Assembly: GCF_001613505.1 (NCBI RefSeq)
Contig: NZ_BDCM01000007.1
Coordinates: forward strand, 124,001 to 188,000
DNA length: 64,000 nucleotides
Direction: 5' to 3'
DNA from: Nocardia mikamii NBRC 108933
Lineage (GTDB): Bacteria > Actinomycetota > Actinomycetes > Mycobacteriales > Mycobacteriaceae
The stretch's first letter is position 1. Each line of letters begins with the position of its first letter. Both the position numbers and the translations under genes were made by a program. The notes below the pieces were generated by a model that ran no database searches, was not told the origin of the DNA, and saw only the letters and a list, made by a program, of their open reading frames with translations. Below, piece by piece: positions 9,401 through 21,400 of this stretch.

Positions 9401-12400
9401 GCCGTCACGAACCAGATTGCCGAACTCGAACGCAACGGTGTCACCGATCCGGTGCGCGAACTGCTGAATCGGGCCGGTATCGCGCCCGCCACGGCGGAGG
9501 CGCTGCAGCAACAAGTCGAGGCCACCGCCCCTGCGAAGGCGCGCGATCGTGCGGGCCTCAGCGATGTGGACGCGCTGATCGAGACGATGCCGTTGCGAAA
9601 CCGGCTCGCCGACGAACTCCGTGTGCCGATCGCGGATATCAGCGGGGCCGAGGGCATGCGCGTGCTCGATCCGCTGCTGACCGAGGCGAGGGACACCCTC
9701 GCGGCAGCAGTGGGTTATCCGGCCGCCGGGATCACCCCCGTCATCGCCCGCGACATCCTGGGCGAAGCGGTCGCCGATCACTTGACTGCCACGAACGCCG
9801 GGCGATTCGCCGCCGGAAACGATATCGATTCCGCTGCGGCAGTTTCCGGACCCGTGAGCCGGGACGCCGAGAATACCGACACCCAAAGCGCGGACTCCCA
9901 GAATCCGGACATCCAAGCGACAGCCGTCCGGAATGCAGACGCCGCGAACGCGGATACCAGGGACGTCGCCGCAGGGACGGACGCCGACATCATCGCCGCC
10001 GCGTCACAGTATCTGGCCACCGCGGCCCTGCTCGATCTGGTGGTGCAGATCCACCGCCGCAGCCCTAACAGCTGCGTCAACAATGCGGTGACCGGCATGC
10101 GAGTGTTGTGTCCCGACAACGCCCGCCGTTTCGAAATGCCCGCCACCAGGCTGGGGGGCCACGGACGCGATGTGGTGCGAAAAGTGTTCGGCGCCGGCCT
10201 CGAGAAGGCCGAATCGCTGGAGCAGGTCGCCGAATCGTTGAAGTCCCGGCCGGGTGGGATCAGTGTCCTGGTCTACAAATGGAAGGACACCCGGGCGACC
10301 GGCAGCGCCGACGCCGACGACCATATGGTCTTGCTGGTCAACGACAGCGACTCGGTCGACGAACCGAACCTGGTCGTCGTCGACCTGGCGGTCTCACGGG
10401 ACGGTGACACCGCAAACGACTACGGTCCCAGCGACCTGCGAAACCGCCGTGCGTTGCTGAACAAAGCCGTCGGATTCGATGAATGGCGCCGCGAGCAGAA
10501 GAAGTTCATCGATCGGATGCCGATGGAGAAGCGGCTGTTCGAAAGCATTGAGTTCGACCACGACGGCAACCTCGTCGCCGGTTCGCGCATGGGCGCCCCG
10601 GCCGCCGAGGCCCGACAGCCATCCCGGCAAGTCGTCGTTCCCGACACAACGATGGACGAATTCGATGCGATAGTCGCAGGGTTATCGGACCCGGGCGCGG
10701 CGATGCCGATCCGACTGGATGCCGCAGAGACCGTATCGAACGATCCGCGCCGCGACGAACGCGTAGAGGTCGGTCGTCGACCCTATGAGGGTCCGGACCC
10801 CATAGCTGCCGAAGACCAGACCGGTGCCGCACTGGGGAGCATCGGCAGCAGGCCGTCGGACAGCGCGGCAAATCAGCCGGCACCGAGCACCCGCAAGCAG
10901 TACATCGTGCGGGAGACCGGCACGGCAGTGGGCCCGTCCGGCCGAGAAGGCGAGCGATCCCGCACCAACGAAGTCGCAGCGGAACGTCACCGCCTCGAGG
11001 AACTGCTGAATCAATCGTTCGGCTGGCTGGACTCCGACGGCGTCGACATCGCGGTTATTCTGATGTCGGAACTGATGGCGAACTCCCTCGCCGATACCGA
11101 CGGCAAGGTCGAGGTCGTCATCACCCAGACCGACACCGAGGCCGCGCGGAAACTGCGTTTCGAAGTTCTCGACGAGAGCACCTTCGCCCCTCAAATCGGC
11201 GATATGCCGGATGAATTCGCCGAACGCGGCCGCGGCCTGCCGATCATGGCGGCCGCCGCCGACGAGTCCGGCATCACCGTGTTCGACGACGGCTCAGGCA
11301 AATCGTCCTGGTTCGAACTACACCGGCCGCTACCGGCGAGTGATCAGGCCGCGCCGGCCGCCGGCACCGACACGAGCCGGACAGGGGCGGATCCGACCGA
11401 CGACCGTATCGAGTCGATGGCCGACTGGCTCAGCGCCGACCGCGAACTTCGTGGTATCAGCCGACCGGATCTCGCGGCTCGCATGGGTCGTAGCAAGTAC
11501 AGCGTGCAGAGCATCGAACTCGGGCGACGCCCTGTGACAGTTGCCTACCTGCGGGAATATGCTGCGGCTGTTGAAGTCCCGGAAGAGGTTTTGCGTTCCG
11601 CGGTTGCACGCTTCGAGCCCAGATTCGCAGACCATTTCGGTGAGTCGATCCCGCCACCGACCGACGACCGATTTCGGACCGTCGGCGAGTGGCTCGTCGC
11701 ACTGCGCAACCACCGCGGGTGGACACCGCAGACGGTTGCGCAGCGTATCGGCTTCGAGGTCGAAACCGTTCGCAGGACGGAGAACGGGCGCTACCCGGTA
11801 ACTCTCAATTATCTGCTTGCGGTGGGCACTGCATACGGATTGTCGAACGACGCACTGCGCACGGCTGCTCTTCGCTTTGCGCCCGACTTGGCGGACCATC
11901 TGGCCGATTCGGTTCCAGAACCGAACGATCCCCGATACCGCACGTTGAACGCGTGGATGACGGCGGCCCGGAAGCAACGGGGCTACACGAAAGGACAACT
12001 CGCCGAACGTATGAGTCGGTCCAGCGACACCGTACGAAAGGTTGAGGGCGGCGAGACGGTAACTCGGGACTATCTGCGTACGTTCGCGACTGCTCTTTCC
12101 CTGCCCGATGAGACGGTCCTGGTCGCCGAGCGGCGCTTCACGACCCCCGACCCGGCGGAGTTCGAGTCGATCGGCCACTGGCTCAGAGCTGTTCGGGAAC
12201 GCCACGATCTGGATCAGCCACAGCTCGGCGCTCGTATGGGTCGCCATCGAACAGTGGTATCGATGGTGGAAACCGGAAATCGCCGCCCCGGTCTCGGTTA
12301 TCTACGTGACGTAATCGATGTGCTCGGCATATCGGACGCCGAACTGTTATCCGCTCTCCTCCGTTTCGAACTCCCGCTGGCAGATCATTTCCGGGAACCT

Positions 12401-15400
12401 GTTCCAGATCCTGCCGAGCCGGAGTACCGGACACTGGGTGACTGGCTGCGCGCGGTGCGAGAACACCACGAGTGGACCCAGAAGAAGCTAGGCGCCCGAA
12501 TGGGCTGGAGCCGTATAACAGTTTTGAAAGCAGAGAACCACCGTACGGTCGGGCCGAAGTATCTGCAGGACTTCGGCCGGGCGCTAGGAATTCCTCGCGT
12601 CACACTTCACGCAGCGGCACTTCGATTCGCGCCGCACCTAGCCGACGCAGTCAGCGCCGCCGCCCCTGACCCGAGAGACCAGCGGTTCGAGACGATCGGA
12701 GATTGGCTGACAGCCAACCGCCAGCGTCGAATCTGGACACAACAAGAAGTAGCCGACCGCGCCGGCGTTCACAAAACGCGTGTGTGGCGCGCAGAGCACA
12801 GTGAAAGCCTGCCCGAGGAGTTGTTGCGGCAGATCGCCGGCGCACTCGGCATTCCCGCGCAGATGATCGCGATCGCACAGCGGCGGTTCGCGGTGCCTGA
12901 TCCGAACGATCCCGCATTCGATACCTTGGGCGACTGGCTCTGCGCCAACCGCGAGCGGCTCGGCTGGAACCGGCAGGAACTGGCGAACCGAACAAATGAC
13001 CATCGCGTCGCAATTTGGGACGCGGAGGATACCAATCGCCCCATCGGTCCTCGGCTCCTGCGCGATCTGCGGGTAGCGCTGGGGATTCCGATCGAGACGA
13101 TGCAAGCTGCCCTCCGCCGCTTTGCTCCCGAACTGCAAGACTATTTCGGCACATCGATACCTCGCACGCGCGACCGTGCATCGATCGGAGAATGGGTCAC
13201 GGCGGTCCGGCAATATCACGGGCTGACCAAGAAGGACCTTGCCACCCGGATGGAACGTCATCAGCGGACGGTTGCCGACGTGGAAAACGGTGGTCGGGCA
13301 ACGCTCGATTTCCTTCGAAGACTGCGCGATTCGGTCGGCATGCCACGGGAAATACTTCGCGAGGCGGTCGAGCAGTTCTTGGTTCGTGGCGCCCCGGAGG
13401 AAAAAGCGGAAGACACGCTCTTCTGGCAGCTGATAGACGCGCCGGTCGGGTCCTCGGATGAGATGCGGATCCGAAACGCGATCTTCGAGCAGTTCGACTG
13501 GATCGCCATCGCAGCCGCTCGACGCTGGAGTTCCCTGCCGGAATCTGCGGAGGATCTCACACAGCGGTTCCGAGAGGCGATACTCGGTGCGATCCGCAAT
13601 CATGTGCCCGGTGGACCGCCGTTCGCCGCCCACGCCTGGGGCAGTGTCCGCGGCGCGATGCTTACTTCATACTTCGAATCCAGATTCCCCAACCTCGACA
13701 GACCGACACGACTATTGGTGGTCCGGGTCTACACGTTCGTCAATCGCCATGACGAAAAGACCAGTGGCCGTTTAGAAGTCGACCAGATCGCGGCGGCGCT
13801 GGATCTCGCACCCGCTGAGGTCAGAAGTGCACAGCAGCTCATCGCGGGAAAGACGTCATCGCTCGATGCCAACGCGCCTGGGCTGGATCGGCCGCGGCAG
13901 GTTGCCGACCCGACCCTTGCCACAGCCGACGTCGAGTTCGCGACCACCGTACGCGCGGCGCTGCAAGGCTTGCCGGACCCGGCAACCGCCGAACTCGTGG
14001 TGGGCGCTCTCATGCAAGGGCTTTCGCCCGACGAGGCGCAAGCACGACTGAACATCTCGCCCGAAGCTTTCCAGCAGCTGACGCTCGAAGTGAGTGAGGT
14101 ACTCCGCACTGTCTTCGCCCGGCCCACCGAGGCGACCGGGGACGATCCGGTTGATCCGATCGGCAGTAGACCACACGACTCGGAAGGGGCGAACGCGGCC
14201 GGACCGGACATTTCCCGTTCCGCGACAACAGCACCCGACGGTTTCCGTACTGCGCTGATAACGAAGCTGTGGGGGCCGGGCTCGTCCATCTCGTCCGCCG
14301 ACGCGGTGACGTCCGATTCGGAACCGGGCAACCATTCTCCGCGAGAGCGCAGCATGCTGGCGGTCCTCGACTACGTTGCCGGGGCAGCGTCCGGCTTCGT
14401 CGCCTCCGCAGTGAGCGAGGGTCTGGAAGCGTCGGCGCTCGAGGCGATTCGAGGGCTGGACCCGGCGGACCTCGAAGCCGTGCTTGTCGATCTCGGTGCG
14501 GCGCGCTCCGACGTCGAAGGCGTTGTGGCGCGGTTTATTCGGATCCAGATCCAGGGAGCGATCCCGGGCGCGGCACCGTCCACAGTGCCCGACGTCGACG
14601 ACTATCTGGTGCGGGTCAGCGCCCCGGACGGTTCGGACAGCTGGCGAACCCGCCGGCTGGTGCGCCGGATCATGGAGAACTGGTCACACGCCGGCGAGGT
14701 GGGCTGGCCGGACTCCCGTCAGGTCGACTCGGCCGAGTTGCTGGTGTCGGAGTTGGCGGGCAACATCCCGCGTCACGCCGGAACTCACGGGTTCGTCATC
14801 GCGACGGTGACCGAAGACCCTGGCGGCCCGGTCATCCGGGTGGGAGTTCGCGACTACAACCGCACGCTCCCGGGGTGGCGCAACCCGGACGGTAATGCCG
14901 AGTCGGGCCGGGGTGGCCCGTTGTTGACGATGCTCGCGACCGAATACGGTGTCGTCGAGCATGTCGACGGGAAGACCGTGTGGTTCGAGATCCGCGGTGA
15001 GCGACCCGGCGGTGAAGACGGTCGAGCCGGCGACGATGACTTGGACCGTCTGAGCACACTGTTCCCCGACCTCGGCGACGATTCGCCAGACCCACCTTCC
15101 GGCGGCCCGGACGGCCGAATCGGGAGCGCGCCCCACAGCCCGCCCGCAACCAGGTTTCCGGCGCTTCTCACCGCGGGTCTGAACGCCGGTGTGGTCCGCC
15201 GGGAAGCGCTGACGAAAGCGCAAGGGGTCAGCGTCGAGCGGGTCACGTTCGGTAACGGCTACCGGAGCGACCGGGAGGTCTACGACAACGCCGGCGATGC
15301 CGCGAAACAATGGCTGACATCGCAGATCGGCGCTGCGATGGGCGCGCCGGTCACCGCCACCCACCCCGCGACCGACGACCCCCAGGTGCTGTACCGGGAA

Positions 15401-18400
15401 ATCGTGCCCGGGGGCGCGGCGAATACCGTTCTGCCGCAGAGGATGTCACGTGCATACGATTTGGGATTGGTCGGCGACGATCCGGCGAGCGAAGGATTCG
15501 CGGCGTTCGGTCCGGTCGATCGCAGCTATCTGGATTCGGCTTCCGGGGAGCTGCTCGGCCTGCTGGATGCGGTAACCGGGACTCGGCGCAGCACACAGCA
15601 CTGGAATATCGGCCCGGACGGCGAAGTGACAGGCGGGCGGACCGCACTCGACTCCGAGCAGGCCGTGCCGAGCCCGTTCGCCACCAAGTTCGTTCGGTAT
15701 GTCGATGGTCGCCCGGTGTGGCAGGGCCACGGCTTCCCCCGCGCCGACATCACAGAGATGCGGGAACAGGTGTCCTACCTCGAAGACCGGCTGCGGGACT
15801 TCTCGAGTGAGCAGGAAGCCATGTTGCTCGACACGCACTCGCGGGTGATGACTGAGCTCGGCCGAGCCGAACGGTACGCGGTGCACACGCCGGAAGAAAC
15901 CGCGCACATCGGCGGCTTGAGCGCTGACGCGCAGGCCAAAGCCCGGTTGGTCGAGGAGTTCAACCTCAACCATCCGTACTTCGTCATCGCCGGATTCGAC
16001 CATCCCCGCGTCCCCGTCGACGCGGTGCGGGAAATTCTCGAGACACTGGACGACCTGCTCACCCGATACCGGCACGCCCCGGATCTGGTTGCGCACATGA
16101 GCAATATCCGTGAACTGCGCATCGATTTCCTGGCGGATCCCGGGGTCAACGCCGCGACCCTCAAACGGGGCACCCGGAGCAAGTGGATGACGCTGAACCT
16201 GTCCCGGGTGGCCGACCGAACTCAGGCACTCGAGGACGATCTGTACGACCGCTCGACCGGGTTTCACCCGGCCAGCGGACGGTCCTACCACGACGATGTC
16301 ATCCATGAGTTCGGGCACGCGATCGACCACGCCGCGGGCAACCGGTTCAGCCAGGAAATCGAGGCCGTGCTGCGGCGCGCATGGAGGGCGCTGCGAATCA
16401 CCGGCCTGATCGCCGAATCGTACGAAGAATGGCTACAGCGCCTTCCGGAGGCGGCCTTCACCGACGAAACGAAAACCACGCTCAGGCCGGCGGAGGCGGT
16501 CGCGGTGGGGTTCGCCGCTGTGGAGATCGACGGCCCCGACGTCGGCAGTCCGGAATGGGTGATCCATCACTATGTCACCACCGTGCGCCTACCGGAGATC
16601 TCACCGGACCTGGTCGTGAATCTTCCTCCCGGCGAAGCGAAATCGGGAACCGCCACCACAGCGGATCAGCCGGGATTCGGACCCGACGACGTCATCGGCA
16701 GCAGGCCCTCGGAGAACGAGGCAAATTCGCGATTCGACCCGATCGGCGCGAGACCGGCCGAAGCGGGGGCGGCATACGAGCGTTATCGGCATCGGCTCGG
16801 TGAGCAGTACCGGGACCTGGCCGGACAATTCGGTGCGGTGGCGGGCGGACGGCTGTGGACGGCCTTGCGGCCGGAGTTGCGGCCGGTGCTCGACCGCGCC
16901 GTCGATGTGAACGGGGACCCGAGTGTGCTGGCCGACGCCGACCGGCTCGTCCGGCTTGCCTGGCGTCTGCAATGCCTCGACGAGCTGGCGGGTCGCGTGT
17001 GGGCCGAGACGCGGGGCCGGTCCGGCGCCGACATTGCGGGCGCCGAGAGCCGACGAATACCGGTGCACCGCGTGGAATCGCTGACCGCGGCGCTGATCGC
17101 CCACGACGACGCATCGGCCGCGTTCGACAACGAATCCTCCGGGCTCACCGCACAACTGGACGATGAGCTGGCACAGCTCTTCGGTACGCCGCCCGGCTCA
17201 CTGGCGACGGACTTTCCGCGCGACGCCACCGTCCGGGATATCGCGGGAATCGATATTCGCAGTGTGTCCGCCGTCCTGCCGCCCGACGCGGGCGCGCTGG
17301 TCAGGCATGTCGATGCGACCGGTGTCGAACGGTTTCTGATGGTGCGGGAATCTCCCCGTCCCAGTGGTATGCCGGGCGACTGGCGGTCGCCGACCGTAGC
17401 GGAGGCGGTGGCCTTGAATGTGCGGGCCACGGGGACTGCCGAATTCACCGATGCCGGCGTCGCGGTGATCGAAGCCGCCGTGCGTTTCGCCGCGGGGATC
17501 GGCGAGGGCCGGATCACCGACGCACGGTGGCTCACGGCCGGTGAACTGAAGTTCGAAGAAACCGAAGATCGGCTGCACTCGTGGTTCGTGGATACCTTCC
17601 CGGCCGCGCATCACGTATACGAGGAGGTGCCGCCACCGACCGATGCGGCCGACCGTATTGCGCGATCCGCCTCCCGGCTGTCGTTGGGCGCGAACGACAT
17701 CGAACGCCTGGCCCGCATGGTGACCGCACGGCCGGTGACCGAGCACGACGATATCGTCGAGTTCTTCGATCAACTCGTCGAGTGGGTCGAGGCGATCAGG
17801 ATGGCCGACGCGTCCGCGGCGACCGGCGATACCGAACTCCTCGACAGCCCGCACAAACAGCAGGTATGCATTACCCTCGCCACCCATCCGGACATCCTGG
17901 ACGCGCTTTCCACGCCGATAGGCTACGAGACCGTGTCCGATTTCGTGCACACTCCCGGTTGGAGTATCGCCGGAATCGGTGCCAGAGTGGAGTTTTTGGC
18001 GAAGCCCGAGATCCGTGCCGCTCTGCGGCGTGTCGACGCGAATAATCCGGATTTCGCCCCCGTCACCCGCGGCAGTTTCGGACGCCCGCAGCTGGACGAT
18101 CTCGACAGGCTCGGCCGGGAGTTGCGTCGCATCGCCGAAATACCGGCGGGGGTTCTGGATCAGAACTTGCTGAGCACGATCCGCCGATATGCGATGAAGA
18201 GTGCGGAATCCGAACCGACGAAAACAATTGATCCCCGCAGCGCGGCGATGGCTGCCGATTATCGAACCTGGAGTTATCTGGTCGCCCTCGACGACCATTC
18301 TTCGAGCGCAATCCGGCACAGCATTGCGAACGACTATCTGCGTTCGGGCCGGATCGCGGAATTTTCGAAGGAAATGCTCGGTGAAGTAACATTCACCGAG

Positions 18401-21400
18401 CAGCAGCTGCGCGCGGTCGAGGACCTCTACATCGACCGCGCGGAGGGTCTCGCTTTTTCCCGATATTTCACTCTGGCAGCTGCCCTGTCACCGAGGCACC
18501 GGCCGCCGACGATTCGCGCGGCCATGGAGTTGGTCGATGTAGTGCCAGTCGAACTCGCCCGATCGGTGCGAGCCATCATGGCCGATAACGGGTCCGATGG
18601 AGAGCGAGCAGTACTCGACTTGCAGGGCACCGGCGCGGCAGTGCTGCCGGAGTTGAAGGCTGTCGTCCGGGCCTTCGTGACCGAGGTGCAGGGGGCGCAT
18701 CTCTCCCACGAGACGCTGGCGAAAGTGCAGTCGTCGGAGCTTCTCGCCGGTGTGCTCATGGCGCTTACCAATTTCACGACATCCGAGTGGCATCGCGGCG
18801 ATATCGTGTCTTTGCGGACGTTGCTCGAGTATTTCGACCAGGCACAGACGGCGGGGCGTATCGCGGAGATGCCCGCGGCGTATAAGCCGAGCGAGGTAGT
18901 GAACGTCGCCAAACTGCGGACCGGAACCGCGCCGCAGTGGACCGAGGATCTGCTGACACGTTTTGCGCGGCTGGCGGCGAATCTACGCGAAGCGCATTCG
19001 GCGATGACGAGCACCCGGCGTCCGATCACCCATCTGCTCGGTGAGCTCGGGCATGGCATTGCCGAACACATCTCGGCATTGGAGCGGTCACTTGCCTCGG
19101 GCAGGCTTGCCAACGGTCTCGTCATGAACGACGTGGCGCGTCAGAAGATAAAAACTCTCACCGAGCAGCTGCGAAAGCTCGTCGCATCGGAGCCCGGCAG
19201 CGCCAACCCTTTTCCGGCGTTGCGTTCACTCGGGGACTTCGAGAACAATTTCCAGCTCCTGGCCGGAGTCGGTGAATTGCATGACCACTTGCGAACGATT
19301 TGTTTCGCTTGGGCGATGCAACAGTATCCGGAATGGATCGATCGACTGCGGGACATCGGCGCGGGAGAGCCGACTCTCGATGATATCGTTCTGGTCCGGG
19401 AATTTGTGGATCACATTACGAATCACGAGGTGTTCTCCCAGTATTTCTCGAGCAGGAAGGCAGCACGCGCGTTCCGTCGGATGACCAGCGCTATAGCACT
19501 GGAGGAGGCGATATCGCGCGCTCAGGGCGTCGGTGTCGCGAGCGAGACGACTCCGCTGCGGTTCATTCCGACACGAGGTCCGTTGCTCGAACTGTCCGGA
19601 CATATCGCCAGCGCCTGCTGGGCAGGGAAATACCCCTCGGTCGCCGAAGCGATGCCGAATATGACGGCAGCTGTCATCGTCCGTAATCCCGACGAGCCGG
19701 GCCGTGCCAGGCTGGAGGGAGCCGGTCTGCTCATCGAAACCACCAGCACATCCGGTGTGCCGCTGCTCCTCATTCGCGGTCTCAACCCTTTGGAGACCTA
19801 TATCAATCACGTGTCGGTCGATGATTTCTATCGAAAATTCATCGACTGGGCACAAGGCATTGCGGCAGCTCGCGGACGTCACCTCGCCATCGTCATCGAC
19901 GGCCGCAGCGGCGCAGCCGCGACCAATCGCCCCGCCCTGTTCCGGTATCTGGACGAAATACGCGTGAAGCTGACTCCGGTCCAAGTGGAGATGGCCGACA
20001 CGACTTTCAACGGCTACGACGTCAGCCGAGCGGCATACCTTGTCGGGCCGGCCGGTAGCGCCGACCAGCAGATGCCGTCCCAGCACGGCGACCGCATCGG
20101 CAGCAGACCGGCGGAGGAGCCCGGATCGCCGGACGGTGCTCTGCGATCGCTGTCGGAACCCGAGGCGGTTCTCGGATGGGTCCGATCCGCGCTGCCCGCC
20201 GCGGACAGCCGAAACTCCGATCGCCGGGCTCTCATCGATCACCTGCGCGACCGTGCCGCCTTCGCACATCCCGCCACCGGGCCGCGGGCACCGGACGGGT
20301 GGCTGACGGACAACCGGGACATGCGTCGCGACCACGCCGCGAAGGCGCGGGAACTCGCCGACCGATTGGAGTCCGATCCGTCGTATGGGTCGGCCGAGGC
20401 TCACGACGATGCTCGGTTGCACGCGGCCGAGATGCGCGAGGAGTACGACGGTTTCCGCTGGCAACTGGTCGTATCGGGCGCTGACGTATCGAATCCGGGC
20501 GCCCTGGCCGCCGCGGTCGCGTCCCGACTACCCGACGAGGACTCGAAGCCGACGCACCGGGACATCCTCGCCGCGGCGGCACGCCTGGCCGAACTCGCCC
20601 GGACCGCTGCCGGGGACGATGCCGCATTCGTTGTCACGTCGTCCCAGGACCCCGATGGCCGACACCGCTTGGTCGCCCAACTGGATTACACCCGAAGCGA
20701 TCCCACCGATTCCGATCCCGGGCTGGCCGTCGAGGAGTTGCGTCGCGGACTGTCCGATGTGGACGGCCGTATCGATCTCGACACGGCCGAGCCCCTGCCG
20801 GAGGGGCAGGTCTGGCATCGGGCCCGGCTCGACCTCACCAGACAGCGAATTCTGGTGTGCTGCGCTCTGTGGGGGCGGGGCCGGACGGGTATGGGCACGT
20901 TGAACCTGGCGCTCTGCGAGGGCCTGGTAGCGGCCGGGCACGAAGTGACTGTCCTACCGGGACAGGTCGATTCCGAGTTCCGGGTTCCGGGTGTGCGGGT
21001 CTACCTCCGCGAGGAGTGGATGCGGGATCTGCACCCCGAGCACGTGAGAAGTTTGCCCGACTCGGTCGATATGGTGATCGTGCACGTCGAAGCCGGCGGC
21101 CTCCGGGCCGCGGTGAAGGCCGAGGAGGCTTATCCCGCAGCGAAAATCGTCGCTGTCCATCATCTGATTCCGATGCTGTGGGAGAGCCTCACGAGCGATC
21201 CTGCGCAGGGTCGCGGCAGCGTCGCGGCGGGCATCTATCTTTCGCGGCGGGCGCATCTGGTGACGGGCTTGGGCCCGGCATTGGCGACGGACGCACTGTT
21301 GCAGGCCGCCTTGGCGGGCCACGGTTCGGTGCACGAACTGCAGCCGGTCCTGGACATGGCCGAACAGCCGCCGCAGCCCGCGCCCGGCAGTCCGGTACGG

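Noticed and set aside
8294-9916. Long open frame on the minus strand opposite the giant gene (540 codons)
   Set aside because: In GC-rich DNA, antisense frames stay open by codon bias. Its translation lacks any family feature, and the plus strand here encodes clear SecA-like motifs. The same applies to other antisense frames, for example near 2152-3516, 4292-5773 and 19226-20464.
16757-17620. NUDIX domain suggested by VRHVDATGVERFLMVRES
   Set aside because: No Nudix box (G-x5-E-x7-REUxEExGU) follows, unlike the true NUDIX gene at 62577.
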